Under the pieces are notes generated by a model. The model did no database searches, was not told where the DNA came from, and worked only from the letters and a program-made list of their open reading frames with translations. A DNA stretch of 44,006 nt from an uncultured Opitutaceae bacterium (GTDB lineage: Bacteria; Verrucomicrobiota; Verrucomicrobiia; Opitutales; Opitutaceae): positions 1 to 44,006 of the forward strand of contig CALAOT010000043.1 in NCBI GenBank assembly GCA_937889545.1, given 5' to 3'. The position numbers and the translations under genes were made by a program. Of this stretch, positions 34,297 through 41,988 are shown piece after piece. Each line of letters opens with the position of its first letter. The first letter of the stretch is position 1.

Positions 34297-36099
34297 ATGT
34301 TCCGAGTCATGCCCCCGATCATGGCGCTGCTGCTCTCGGGCTGCCTTGGCGCCTGGCGCAGCGGCACGAATGACGCCGCAGGCGGCGGCATAGACACACG
34401 GCCTCAGGGCCCGGCGTTCCAGAATGTCCGGGTCTCCGGTGACGGCGCCACGCTGGGCCCCTCCCGGGGCGACGGCCGTTTTGAAATAGGGTTTCCGACG
34501 GGGGATGGAAAGCCTTCGGCGGTATTCACCTTCGCGCAGACGGACATCAACGACCGCCTCGGGGTTGCCGTCGACATTGCCAACAGCGGGCGCCAGCCAG
34601 TCCGGGTCTTTGCCGACCTTAACCTGGACACCTGGGTGCGCGGTTATGTCACGGTCCCTCCCGGAAGGACCCGCACGATCTATGTTTTTGCGCGCCGGAT
34701 GAAGCTCGCGGCCGCCGACGCGGCTGAGTTTCCCGGGATGCACGGCATTCCGGGAGGAAAGATGTCGCTATGGGCGGGGATCGAGGAGCCGATCACGGCA
34801 AGCAGCCTGAAGGTGTTCATGGTGATGCCCCGCAGCGCCGCGACGATTCAGGTGGGAAACATCCGCCCGTTCGGTACTTCGAAGGCACCCGACATTGCAG
34901 GGTTCTTTCCATTCATCGACCGCTACGGCCAACACAACCGCAAGGACTGGCCGGGAAAGACCCATTCGGATGCCGATCTTTCCGCCAGCATCCAGCTGGA
35001 GAACAGGGATTTGGCCGTCCATCCGGGACCGGCCGGCCTCGATCAGTACGGCGGCTGGGCGGCGGGCCCCCAGATGGGGGCGACAGGCCACTTCCGCGTG
35101 CAAAAGTTCCAGGGAAAATGGTGGCTTGTGGACCCCGAGGGGAGGCTCTTTTGGTCGGACGGGATCGACTGCGTGGAGTTCAGCGAGACCTTCACGCTAA
35201 CCGCGGGGCGGGAGCGTTTTTACGCGGATCCCGCTCCGGGCGGCGACTTTCTGGGACGAAACCTGCAGGAGAAGTACGGCGCAGATTGGCGGGCCCGCGT
35301 CAGCGACCGCATTCTCGTGCGGCTGAAAAGCTGGGGAATCAACACCCTGGGCAGCTGGACCGACCCGTCGTTCATCCAGATGCGCAAGATGCCCTATACG
35401 CTCTATGTTTCGAGCGGGGAGCGGCGATCCCCCATTGATCCCGATAGCCCGGCTTGGGCCGAGGGGATGCGCCGCCGGCTGACCGCAGCAGCCGCCAAGG
35501 CGAAGGATGATCCGTGGTGCATCGGCTATTTCGTGGACAACGAGATCCACGCGAGCCTGGAACCCGACTGGTTCGAGCGGTGCTACCGGCAGGTAAGCGC
35601 CGTGGGCAAGGAGGTGATGCCAAACAAGCTCTACCTTGGCAGCCGCCTGGACTACCATGACTGGCCCGACGTGCCGGAGTCCCGAAAGGATATCGTTCGC
35701 ATCGCCGCCAAGTACTGCGACGTGGTGAGCTTCAACTTCTACAAATTCACCCTGGACGACGTCGCGCTGCCGGACGGCGTCGACAAGCCGGCCATCGTTG
35801 GGGAATTCCACATGGGAGCCCTGGACCGGGGCAAGTTCCACACGGGTCTCCGCAGCGTGTTCAACCAGAACCAGCGCGCCGAGGCGTACCGCTATTATGT
35901 GACCAGCGCGCTGTGCAATCCGGCCATCGTGGGCGCGCATTGGTTCCAGTTGTACGACGAGTCCACGACCGGACGCCTTGACGGCGAGAACTACCAGATT
36001 GGGTTTCTGGACATCTGTGACACGCCCTATGTTGAGACCACCGCCGCGGCCCGCGACATGGGCTACAAGATTTACGCCATCCGCAACGGCTCAAACTGA
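34297..36099 (+). CDS. GH50-like (beta-agarase type) lipoprotein
   Basis: Probable surface-anchored polysaccharide hydrolase. The 600-residue product from ATG 34297 has a lipoprotein signal (IMALLLSGCLGAW, Cys16). An N-terminal beta-sandwich follows, then the agarase-like entry motif GHFRVQKFQGKWWLVDPEGR (264-283). The TIM barrel has a candidate acid/base Glu416 in YFVDNEIHAS and nucleophile Glu503 in IVGEFHMG. GH50 beta-agarases share this order. ATG 34309 or 34255 are alternative starts; none has a strong ribosome site. It follows the broken GH43-like gene by 112 bp. Substrate could be agarose or another galactan; the family call rests on motif resemblance. Confidence 0.75.
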   Translation: MFRVMPPIMALLLSGCLGAWRSGTNDAAGGGIDTRPQGPAFQNVRVSGDGATLGPSRGDGRFEIGFPTGDGKPSAVFTFAQTDINDRLGVAVDIANSGRQPVRVFADLNLDTWVRGYVTVPPGRTRTIYVFARRMKLAAADAAEFPGMHGIPGGKMSLWAGIEEPITASSLKVFMVMPRSAATIQVGNIRPFGTSKAPDIAGFFPFIDRYGQHNRKDWPGKTHSDADLSASIQLENRDLAVHPGPAGLDQYGGWAAGPQMGATGHFRVQKFQGKWWLVDPEGRLFWSDGIDCVEFSETFTLTAGRERFYADPAPGGDFLGRNLQEKYGADWRARVSDRILVRLKSWGINTLGSWTDPSFIQMRKMPYTLYVSSGERRSPIDPDSPAWAEGMRRRLTAAAAKAKDDPWCIGYFVDNEIHASLEPDWFERCYRQVSAVGKEVMPNKLYLGSRLDYHDWPDVPESRKDIVRIAAKYCDVVSFNFYKFTLDDVALPDGVDKPAIVGEFHMGALDRGKFHTGLRSVFNQNQRAEAYRYYVTSALCNPAIVGAHWFQLYDESTTGRLDGENYQIGFLDICDTPYVETTAAARDMGYKIYAIRNGSN

Positions 36100-36166
36100 C
36101 CGCGCGCCAACCGACCTCCGTTTCTCTATCCGGTGGCTCGGAGTTGGCGTGGCCCTGCTTGCACCG

Positions 36167-36171
36167 GCCCT
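36167..36171. repeat. Left target-site duplication of element A (GCCCT)
   Basis: GCCCT directly precedes the TGT tip of element A and is repeated exactly at 39669-39673, directly after its ACA tip. A 5-bp duplication fits Tn7-like elements and many IS21-family members. Confidence 0.75.
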
Positions 36172-36288
36172 TGTTTCCTGGCAAAGCAAAGTGTACGTGG
36201 GCTCCCTCTGAGCCGTTTCGGCTTTCTGACAAAGCAACACGCTGCATCTGCTCCGGCAATTGAAGTGTCGGCTTACAATGAGAAGCGT
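36172..36288 (+). repeat. Left end of element A with four degenerate terminal repeats
   Basis: Motif copies are GGCAAAGCAAAGTGTA (from 36180), GACAAAGCAAC (36228), GGCAATTGAAGTGT (36255) and TACAATGAGAAGCGT (36274). The block aligns without gaps to the left end of element B at 39675-39791, about two-thirds identical by hand count, with matches concentrated in the motifs. The sites are dispersed over about 115 bp. Confidence 0.7.
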
Positions 36289-36689
36289 CCATGGGCCCGA
36301 TGAGCTGCGAGCTCGATTCCCAGCTAGCGCTTGGGAGATGACGTTGCGCCGACAAGATCGTGGGTCGGGCCATCCGCGCCTCCGGCGTAGCATGTGCGTG
36401 GCCGACCCGGAGCTTCATCGCGAAGTTCGCCGAGGAGTTCAAAGCCTGTCCCCCAGACGAAGTGGGCCGCCGCAAAGGCTCCGATCTGTCTCGCCGCCTC
36501 GGCAACCGTTGGGCGTGTCTTTGCGCTTAACAGCCTTGCCGAGATGGCAAATCCGTGCTTCTGGAGAGAAGTGGTTACCCGATCGCAAACCCGGATGCAC
36601 TGATTGCCGAGCTCATAAAGCTGCGGGAGCATAACGAAGCGATGTCTGCGGGTAAACCATCCAGGGCCCTTAGGCCCGGACTCTTGAGG

Positions 36690-39026
36690 ATGAAGCTCAG
36701 GAGTTCACTTCTAAGGGGGTTGGCCGGAGCCTTTCTGCTGCCCGGCATCCTTTTCGCCTCGGATCCCGGCGCGACCCCGGGCCCGGGCGACCGGGTCACG
36801 ATCTCCGAGTCGATCATCGAAATCTCGGCAATCCCGCAGCCCGGCCGGCCGCATGTCGTGAGGGACACCCTGACGTCCGTGGAAATGGCGTCGCCCTTGC
36901 ACGTGGTGGTGAGCCTGCAGATGCGCCTCTCCTTCGAGCTGCACAGCAGGCTGGGCAGCCTGGAAACGATCCCCGGCGACGAGATGGAGGCTAGATACCT
37001 TCCCCTTAAATCCGATTACGACCGGGTGGTGGCCTGGCTCCTGGGCGAGGGCTTCGTCATGGACGAGACCCACGACCCCATGAGGCTGAATATCTTCGTC
37101 CACCATTCCGTATCGGAAGTGGCCAGGGTGTTTCAGCTGAAGTTTTCACGGGTGGCGACGAACGAGGGCGAATTCACATCGGCTGTCACCCCTCCTTCGG
37201 TGCCAGGCGCCTACAGCTCAGTCATCCTGGGAGTCATGGGCCTACAGCCCCACCTGCGCTTTCACAGGGGCGCCCTTACCAAGCCCTTCGGCTCCTCGTT
37301 CCTGGCGCCCCCCGACGTCCGGACCGCGTACAACGTACCCGCGAGCCTCACGGGCTCGGGACAGGCGATCGGGATCATCATGCAGGGTCCCCCGCCCCAG
37401 AGCGCGGACGTTTCGCTGTTCTGGACGGACTGCAACGTCCCGCAGACGCTGAGCAATTACAGCATCGTCACGGTGGACGGGGGCTCGGCGCCCAACGACG
37501 GGGTGGAGGGCTGCATTGACGTGGAATGGTCGTCCGGAATGGCCCCAGGGGCCGCGGTCCGCTTCTACGACATACCCCAGCTCAGCGAGGTGGAAATCGT
37601 CGCAGGTCTGACACAGCTCTCCTCGGACCGCGCCACCGTCCAGAACCTGAACATCGTATCCATGAGTTTCGGTGGCTCCGAAGACCAGACCACCGCGACT
37701 GACCTGCTGGCATTCCACAACATATTCGGCGTGCTCGAAAATGCGGGCGTGACGCTGTTTGCATCCTCCGGAGACGGAGGCTCGAACCCGGACCCGACCG
37801 GGGCGACCAACGGCTATTCAAGCTCATATCCGCTCGACGCGGAATTTCCCGCCAGCGACCCCTATGTCACGGCGGTCGGAGGCACCGATCTCGAGCTGAA
37901 CTCGGACGCCTCCATCAACACGGAAACCGCCTGGTTCCTGGATCCGACAAACGACACCGGCGGCAACGCTACGGGGGGCGGGATAAGCTCGATCTACGGA
38001 CGACCGTCATGGCAGGTGGGTTCCGGGGTCCTCACCGGCGTCGGCTCCAACCGGCAGGTTCCCGACGTGGCCGGCGTTGCCTGGAATGTGAAGGGATCCG
38101 CTCAGAACACAGCCATAGTCTACAGGTCGGGCGGCGTGCAAGCCGAGGGCGCCGCAGGCGGCACCAGCTTCGCCTCGCCCATTTGGGCGGGGATGTGCGC
38201 CTGCATTAACCAGGCAAGGGCGAGCGCGGGCCAATCCTCCCTGGGCCTGCTCGGGCCCAGCATCTACCCCTTGCTCGGGACATCAGCGTTTCACGACATC
38301 ACCCAGTCAGGCACCCTGGGCAACGGTGCCTATTCCGCCGGTGTGGACTACGACCTTTTGACAGGCCTCGGTTCGCCCAATGTCTCGAATTTGGTGACCG
38401 CGCTTGTCGCGCCGACTCCAAGCCCGACGCCCACGCCTACGCCAACTCCGACCCATACACCAACACCGACCCATACGCCCACACCGTCCCCCAGTCCCAC
38501 ACCGACGCCAACGCCGAGCCCGACTCCATCGCCCACACCATCGCCGACTCCAACGCCAAGTCCCACTCCTTCAAGCGGAATTGGAACCGGGCTGCCCACG
38601 CCTACGCCAACTCCGACCCATACGCCAACTCCGACCCATACGCCAACTCCGACCCATACACCAACACCGACCCATACGCCGACTCCGACCCATACACCAA
38701 CGCCGAGCCATACGCCAACGCCGACCCCGACCCATACGCCCACACCATCGCCGACTCCAACGCCAAGTCCCACACCGAGCCCGACTCCTACGCCATCGCC
38801 GACACCGTCACCGACTCCGACACCAAGTCCAACACCGAGCCCGACTCCTACGCCATCGCCTACGCCGTCACCGACTCCGACGCCAAGTCCAACACCGAGC
38901 CCGACTCCTACGCCCTCGCCTACGCCGTCACCGACTCCGACACCAAGTCCAACACCGAGCCCGACTCCTACGCCCTCGCCTACGCCGACGCCGACTCCGA
39001 CGGTGACGCGCCTACCTGGCACCTAA
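36690..39026 (+). CDS. Secreted S53 peptidase (sedolisin/pro-kumamolisin) with Pro-Thr tail
   Basis: Acid-active serine-carboxyl endopeptidase, exported and activated by removal of its propeptide. The 778-residue product has a signal peptide ([16 protein letters not shown]) and an activation domain to about residue 195 ([38 protein letters not shown]). The catalytic domain has Glu273 and Asp277 in VEGCIDVEW, the oxyanion Asp362 in SSGDGGS and Ser493 in GGTSFASP. The calcium-site region is FHDITQSG with [11 protein letters not shown] Pro-Thr-Ser-His tail makes up residues 575-778. Start ATG 36690 begins the signal peptide; ATG 36642, with a GGGAG 12 bp upstream, is an alternative. It is the only recognisable gene of element A. 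Confidence 0.93.
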   Translation: MKLRSSLLRGLAGAFLLPGILFASDPGATPGPGDRVTISESIIEISAIPQPGRPHVVRDTLTSVEMASPLHVVVSLQMRLSFELHSRLGSLETIPGDEMEARYLPLKSDYDRVVAWLLGEGFVMDETHDPMRLNIFVHHSVSEVARVFQLKFSRVATNEGEFTSAVTPPSVPGAYSSVILGVMGLQPHLRFHRGALTKPFGSSFLAPPDVRTAYNVPASLTGSGQAIGIIMQGPPPQSADVSLFWTDCNVPQTLSNYSIVTVDGGSAPNDGVEGCIDVEWSSGMAPGAAVRFYDIPQLSEVEIVAGLTQLSSDRATVQNLNIVSMSFGGSEDQTTATDLLAFHNIFGVLENAGVTLFASSGDGGSNPDPTGATNGYSSSYPLDAEFPASDPYVTAVGGTDLELNSDASINTETAWFLDPTNDTGGNATGGGISSIYGRPSWQVGSGVLTGVGSNRQVPDVAGVAWNVKGSAQNTAIVYRSGGVQAEGAAGGTSFASPIWAGMCACINQARASAGQSSLGLLGPSIYPLLGTSAFHDITQSGTLGNGAYSAGVDYDLLTGLGSPNVSNLVTALVAPTPSPTPTPTPTPTHTPTPTHTPTPSPSPTPTPTPSPTPSPTPSPTPTPSPTPSSGIGTGLPTPTPTPTHTPTPTHTPTPTHTPTPTHTPTPTHTPTPSHTPTPTPTHTPTPSPTPTPSPTPSPTPTPSPTPSPTPTPSPTPSPTPTPSPTPSPTPTPSPTPSPTPTPSPTPSPTPTPSPTPSPTPTPSPTPTPTPTVTRLPGT
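38409..39015 (+). repeat. Tandem repeats encoding the Pro-Thr tail of the sedolisin
   Basis: Two unit types are visible. An 18-bp unit coding TPTPTH (for example ACGCCAACTCCGACCCAT) recurs between about 38610 and 38730. A 60-bp unit recurs four times at 38761-39000, coding a 20-residue Thr-Pro-Ser-Pro pattern and differing at only a few positions. The tail probably acts as a flexible spacer or cell-wall linker. Such repeats expand and contract easily. Confidence 0.9.
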
Positions 39027-39600
39027 GCTAACATCGACCCCTACACACTCGTGAGTGGGTTGTCTGCCGGGCAAAGAGCGGCTAGAACAAACTTTTCGCG
39101 CTCGCGGCGATAATCCTCCGCCAGGAGATACACTAAGAGTGTGAGGAGGTTATTAGCTCCGGGGAGCTGCCCAATAATTCTTCGGACACTCCGACGCAAG
39201 ACTCACTGTGAGGGTCTAAGCCGAAGGTGGCTTCACACCAACTCCACGATGAAATCGCCGAGTTACCGTGGATTTCCCTTTCCGGAATAGTGGCAGAGCA
39301 CGGAGCGCAAGAATCGCGCATTTTGGGTCCGAAAACGTCACTCGCTTTCATATTGGGTCAACTCATCCAAATGATGAGTGTCACTGGTTGGGAGCGAGTA
39401 GGCCACGTTTTGGCATCCGCTGCCACTCCGCTGCATTTCTCGGAAGTGGCCGCCCGAGATGAGATCGAATCAGCGGCCAAGTGATAAATGGTCGTCCTCT
39501 GCCGATCGTATGGGACACGTCTCGCTCTGGGAGTATCTAGCGATGAGCGCCTCGGTAGAAACGAAAGAAACGAGTTGGAAAGTCGGGTGACACCCCTCGT

Positions 39601-39668
39601 CTTACACTTCGTATGTCAGCACTTACACTTACAGTGTCACTCCCAGCACTTTGCATTGTCAGGAAACA
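39601..39668 (-). repeat. Right end of element A with three terminal repeats at 21-bp spacing
   Basis: CACTT cores at 39605, 39626 and 39647 are each followed by a GTC (or TGTC) half, giving the inverse of GACAATnnnAAGTG. The exact 21-bp period places all three on one helical face. The tip GGAAACA at 39662-39668 is the inverse of the left tip TGTTTCC. Confidence 0.75.
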
Positions 39669-39674
39669 GCCCTC
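39669..39674. repeat. 6-bp junction holding two overlapping target duplications
   Basis: GCCCTC separates elements A and B. Its first five bases are the right duplication of A (GCCCT, matching 36167-36171). Its last five are the left duplication of B (CCCTC, matching 41976-41980). Confidence 0.75.
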
Positions 39675-39791
39675 TGTTTGCTGACAATCCAAAGTGTAAA
39701 CGCACCTCCTCTGAAGGATTCTGGCCGCTCGACAATGCAACAAGGCCTATTTCGCCCGACAATCAAAGTGTAGGTCGACAATGAGAAGTGT
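39675..39791 (+). repeat. Left end of element B with four terminal repeats
   Basis: Copies are GACAATCCAAAGTGTAA (39683), GACAATGCAAC (39731), GACAATCAAAGTGTA (39758) and GACAATGAGAAGTGTAAG (39777). The spacing is uneven (48, 27 and 19 bp). The consensus is GACAATnnnAAGTGTAAG. The tip is TGTTTGCT. Confidence 0.78.
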
Positions 39792-39925
39792 AAGTGAAAT
39801 CCAGTCTGAGTCCTACGGAACTCCGTTAGCCACTGAAACGGCAGCAACCCAAGAACTGAGCGTACTTGCCAACCCTTTGGGCCCGCATCTTTATTCAAAG
39901 TGGTGTTGGCACGGCATTTTCCGCG

Positions 39926-40894
39926 CTATTGGTTGCCGCTGTCCCGATCGACCGAGATTAGGAAGCGTTCGATCTCTTTTTCGAATTCCTCGGGCTGATC
40001 CAGCATTACGAAATGACGCGAAGGGGCGATGGCGACGACCGAGACTCTGGAGGCTCCGGCCACGAGCGAGCGATAGAAGGCGAGCGTTTGCTCCTGCGAA
40101 TAGTTCATGGGCGGCTTTGCATCGGCCGGATTGTAGGGCATAATCTCGAGGAACGGGATCACGATCCGCTCCAACTGCGGGCGCAGGTCGCTTGAAAGAT
40201 CCTCTTTCGTCCACGCAGCCACGGCCTTCATGTCGCTTCGGGCTTCGAGCTGCGCTGTGGGTTCGACCAACTCCGGCCGAATCGTCCCGATGGTGCTCAT
40301 GTAATAGCGTTCGCTGGCAAGCGCCGCGGTGGAATCGAGCGCCGAGTACATTCCAGAATACTGCGAAGCCATGGCGGCGCGCTGCTCAGGCGTCGCATTT
40401 GCCAGCATCGGGAAAACCGGCAGGCCATCGACCGCTACCAGGCCCGCCAATAGCTCGGGGTGTTCTTCCGCAAGGGAAATGGCAAGCGTTCCCCCCAGGC
40501 TGTGACCGATGACAACAGGCCTAGTGATGCTCTTCTCGGCCAGCATCGCCCAGAAGTCTCTGGAGAAGCTCGCGAAGAGGCTCTTCCTGTCCGAGGCCGA
40601 GCGCCCGTCAAAACCCGGCAGGGCGACCGCAAAGATTGTGAAATGGGGCGCAAGCCTGGCGATTGTCTCGTTCCATATCCAAGGTCCGCTTGCGAGGCCC
40701 GGAATCAGCACGAGCGTTTGCTTCCCGGAACCGTATTTGTCGACGTGGAACATTCCCGCCTCAAACGAGGCGGTCGGGACCGGCGCTGGCAGAAAGAGGG
40801 CGGCTGCGCACCGGGCCACACCGGCTGCGCCCAGGGTGAAACCGAGCAGGGCGACTCGAAGAGTGCGCAAAGAATAAGGGAATAGTGCGTTCAT
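39926..40894 (-). CDS. Exported alpha/beta hydrolase
   Basis: Serine hydrolase of the alpha/beta-fold superfamily (322 residues); the substrate is unknown. It has a signal-like N-terminus (LRVALLGFTLGAAGVARCAAA), the oxyanion region LVLIPGLASGPWIW, the nucleophile elbow VIGHSLGGTLA with Ser132, and the catalytic His294 in APSRHFVMLDQP. The candidate acid lies between these (for example LEIMPYNPADA). It starts 10 bp after the XRE regulator stop, so it is the third gene of the element B operon. GC content is lower than in the host genes. Confidence 0.88.
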   Translation of the reverse strand: MNALFPYSLRTLRVALLGFTLGAAGVARCAAALFLPAPVPTASFEAGMFHVDKYGSGKQTLVLIPGLASGPWIWNETIARLAPHFTIFAVALPGFDGRSASDRKSLFASFSRDFWAMLAEKSITRPVVIGHSLGGTLAISLAEEHPELLAGLVAVDGLPVFPMLANATPEQRAAMASQYSGMYSALDSTAALASERYYMSTIGTIRPELVEPTAQLEARSDMKAVAAWTKEDLSSDLRPQLERIVIPFLEIMPYNPADAKPPMNYSQEQTLAFYRSLVAGASRVSVVAIAPSRHFVMLDQPEEFEKEIERFLISVDRDSGNQ

Positions 40895-40903
40895 GAGATG
40901 GGA

Positions 40904-41104
40904 TCAGTCGAGTGGCTCAGGAATGAACACTTCCTCGACCGGTTTCTTGAAGACTTGGCTGAGTTTGAATGCCAGGGGCAGGCTCGGAGCGTACTTTCCG
41001 GCTTCGAGCGAGATGATTGTTTGTCGCGCGACTCCTATGCGATCTGCCAGTTCCTGCTGCGACCAGTCGAGCTCGGCTCGAAGAACCCTGAGGCGGTTTT
41101 TCAT
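40904..41104 (-). CDS. Small XRE-type helix-turn-helix regulator
   Basis: A 66-residue Cro/CI-like DNA-binding protein consisting of little more than one HTH domain: LRAELDWSQQELADRIGVAR then QTIISLEAGKYAPSLPLAFK, ending VEEVFIPEPLD. ATG 41104 overlaps the stop of the membrane protein gene (ATGA), so they are coupled. This regulator plus small membrane protein pairing is common in many phyla. It probably autoregulates through the inverted repeat upstream of the operon. Confidence 0.9.
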   Translation of the reverse strand: MKNRLRVLRAELDWSQQELADRIGVARQTIISLEAGKYAPSLPLAFKLSQVFKKPVEEVFIPEPLD

Positions 41105-41499
41105 TGGTGGCGACGCCGGACAAAATACGAGGATATGATCCAGGAGACCATGAAGACACCGTAGGTCCACCAGGCGGAGGGCCTCGGCAAACCATCGCCC
41201 TCAAGCAGGCCGTAAGTGACGGCGATCAGCGCGGTCGCACCGCCGGCCAGTGCAAGGGAGACGACGGCTATTCGCCGCAGCAGCTCATCGGTGGCCAATA
41301 GATAGCGCACGATTGAAGCAAAGACGAAAACGGCTGGAATCATCGGAAACAGCGCAACGACGGTTTGCCAGCGGCCATTCGCATTGTGCCACATCCAGCG
41401 GCTTAGTAAGATAACGATCACGTAGGCGGCCATCGATAAGCCGAACTGCCAATAATACCGCTGAACTGCCCTGCTTGTGGGATTGGAGTAAGTTTCCAT
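41101..41499 (-). CDS. Four-span membrane protein paired with the XRE regulator
   Basis: Function unknown. The 132-residue product has about four hydrophobic helices: FGLSMAAYVIVILLSRWMW, VVALFPMIPAVFVFASIV, IAVVSLALAGGATALIAV and WWTYGVFMVSWIISSYFV. A short polar N-terminus and a basic C-terminus (RRRHQ) flank them. It is the first gene of the operon, with its stop overlapping the regulator start. The consistent pairing suggests that it senses or transmits a membrane signal to the regulator (inference). Confidence 0.8.
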   Translation of the reverse strand: METYSNPTSRAVQRYYWQFGLSMAAYVIVILLSRWMWHNANGRWQTVVALFPMIPAVFVFASIVRYLLATDELLRRIAVVSLALAGGATALIAVTYGLLEGDGLPRPSAWWTYGVFMVSWIISSYFVRRRHQ

Positions 41500-41506
41500 G
41501 AATCGA

Positions 41507-41535
41507 AATGTCGTCTAATGGTTACATAATGTCAA
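41507..41535 (-). promoter_or_regulatory. Candidate promoter of the element B operon
   Basis: On the minus strand a perfect -35 hexamer TTGACA (41530-41535) is followed after 17 bp by GACATT (41507-41512), a weak -10. The start codon is a few bases further on, so the leader would be very short. The overlap with the operator-like repeat upstream supports its position. Confidence 0.4.
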
Positions 41536-41538
41536 GTA

Positions 41539-41559
41539 TAACGTACTAAAAGTACGTTA
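41539..41559. promoter_or_regulatory. Perfect 9-bp inverted repeat, candidate XRE operator
   Basis: The arms TAACGTACT (41539-41547) and AGTACGTTA (41551-41559) have a 3-bp spacer AAA. The repeat lies 40 bp upstream of the first operon gene and 3 bp from the TTGACA box. A small XRE protein is encoded in the operon, so autoregulation is the obvious reading. Confidence 0.7.
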
Positions 41560-41907
41560 AGCGCGACATCTTTGGGTGTGAATGTTATGCGGAACGAGTT
41601 GCGCTACTATGCGTTACGGTCGGCCAAGAATTTCTTCATGTTCTGTGCCGAGACCGAGGAGAATAGCCCGGATTTCGGGGTTCTGCCTTGCGATTTGGCC
41701 TTGTGCTCGAACGGCACCTCTCAGGTTCGATACGATTAGACACGCCCGCAATCACCGAGCCGACGATACCTATTTCGGTCTAGACCCAGTACATGCGTCC
41801 CCCACGGATTGGCGGTTTAAACCGTTTTTACGGGCTTTCCGGGCCAAGGGGCTACCAGGAGATGGGCAAATGCAAGAAAGCCCGGGAAGGCTATTAGATT
41901 ATCCGCC

Positions 41908-41975
41908 ACTTACATTTGGTTTATTCGCACTTACATTTTAATTCGCACACTTACATTTGTCATTATTCGCGTACA
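41908..41975 (-). repeat. Right end of element B with three ACTTACATTT repeats
   Basis: Copies at 41908, 41929 and 41949 have 20-21 bp spacing, with TTATTCGC- or TAATTCGC-like spacers. The third copy continues into GTC, forming the inverse of GACAAATGTAAGT. The tip is GCGTACA. The compact arrangement contrasts with the dispersed left end. Confidence 0.78.
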
Positions 41976-41980
41976 CCCTC
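41976..41980. repeat. Right target-site duplication of element B (CCCTC)
   Basis: CCCTC directly follows the ACA tip of element B and matches 39670-39674. It lies 8 bp beyond the gnd stop codon. Confidence 0.75.
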
Positions 41981-41988
41981 CCCCACAC

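Larger units (their letters stand above)
36100..36689. other. Gene-poor stretch between the GH50-like gene and the sedolisin gene (590 bp)
   Basis: The first 72 bp are the original intergenic DNA after the GH50-like gene. Element A begins at 36172 and its repeat-rich end runs to about 36288. The rest has only short frames. One at 36342-36530 (plus strand, containing FIAKFAEEFKACPPDEVGRR) reads as protein-like but has no clear start and no family I recognise, so it may be a remnant gene. GC content is lower than in neighbouring genes. Confidence 0.5.
36172..39668. mobile_element. Element A: 3.5-kb non-autonomous element carrying a sedolisin gene
   Basis: Bounded by TGTTTCCTGGCAAAGCAAAG on the left and the inverse of TGTTTCCTGACAATGCAAAG on the right; 18 of these first 20 positions match. 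It is flanked by a perfect 5-bp direct repeat GCCCT. Both ends hold several copies of a GACAATnnnAAGTG-like motif pointing inward, the design used by TnsB, IstA and MuA transposases. Inside are the S53 peptidase gene and gene-poor DNA. No transposase or helper ATPase gene is recognisable. The left-end repeats are more degraded than those of element B, suggesting an older insertion. The boundaries are seen directly; the family assignment is inference. Confidence 0.72.
39027..39925. other. Gene-free stretch with the junction of elements A and B (899 bp)
   Basis: From 39027 to 39600 I see only short frames (for example 85 codons at 39227) without family features, codon bias or ribosome sites. 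The DNA is noticeably less GC-rich than the host genes. The right end of element A (39601-39668), the 6-bp junction GCCCTC and the left end of element B (39675-39791) follow. The last about 130 bp lead to the end of the alpha/beta hydrolase gene. Confidence 0.55.
39675..41975. mobile_element. Element B: 2.3-kb non-autonomous element carrying an XRE/membrane protein/hydrolase operon
   Basis: Bounded by TGTTTGCTGACAATCC on the left and the inverse of TGTACGCGAATAATGACAAA on the right. It is flanked by a perfect 5-bp direct repeat CCCTC (39670-39674 and 41976-41980). The left end carries four inward motif copies, and the right end carries three ACTTACATTT copies at 20-21 bp spacing. The interior encodes a three-gene minus-strand operon and no recognisable transposase. 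The left end is related to that of element A, while the right ends are only loosely alike. Its lower GC content supports foreign origin. Mobilisation in trans is inferred. Confidence 0.72.
41500..41988. other. Non-coding stretch with operon promoter and right end of element B (489 bp)
   Basis: It contains the promoter and operator of the element B operon (41507-41559) and then about 350 bp without a convincing gene. A minus-strand frame at 41614-41751 (RQNPEIRAILLGLGTEHEEI) looks protein-like but has no start and no family I know; it may be a gene remnant. A 12-bp palindrome CGGTTTAAACCG at 41813-41824 is followed by five T. The repeat-rich end of element B occupies 41908-41975. Confidence 0.5.

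Noticed and set aside
36324..36632. A 102-codon minus-strand frame in element A
   Set aside because: No ribosome site, no recognisable domain, and it overlaps a plus-strand frame that looks more protein-like.
38600..39000. Regular short repeats as a CRISPR array
   Set aside because: The units are contiguous, in frame and encode the Pro-Thr tail; there are no unique spacers.
38348..39022. A minus-strand frame made of Gly-Val repeats
   Set aside because: It is the reverse complement of the Pro-Thr repeat tail of the sedolisin gene.
39227..39484. An 85-codon plus-strand frame
   Set aside because: No family motif, no ribosome site, and overlapping frames of similar length on both strands.
41582..41941. 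A 119-codon plus-strand frame
   Set aside because: Arg/Pro/Ser-biased composition, and it runs into the terminal repeats of element B.
36172..41975. A single 5.8-kb element spanning A and B
   Set aside because: The outer flanks (GCCCT on the left, CCCTC on the right) are not identical 5-bp repeats, whereas each half has its own perfect duplication at the junction.
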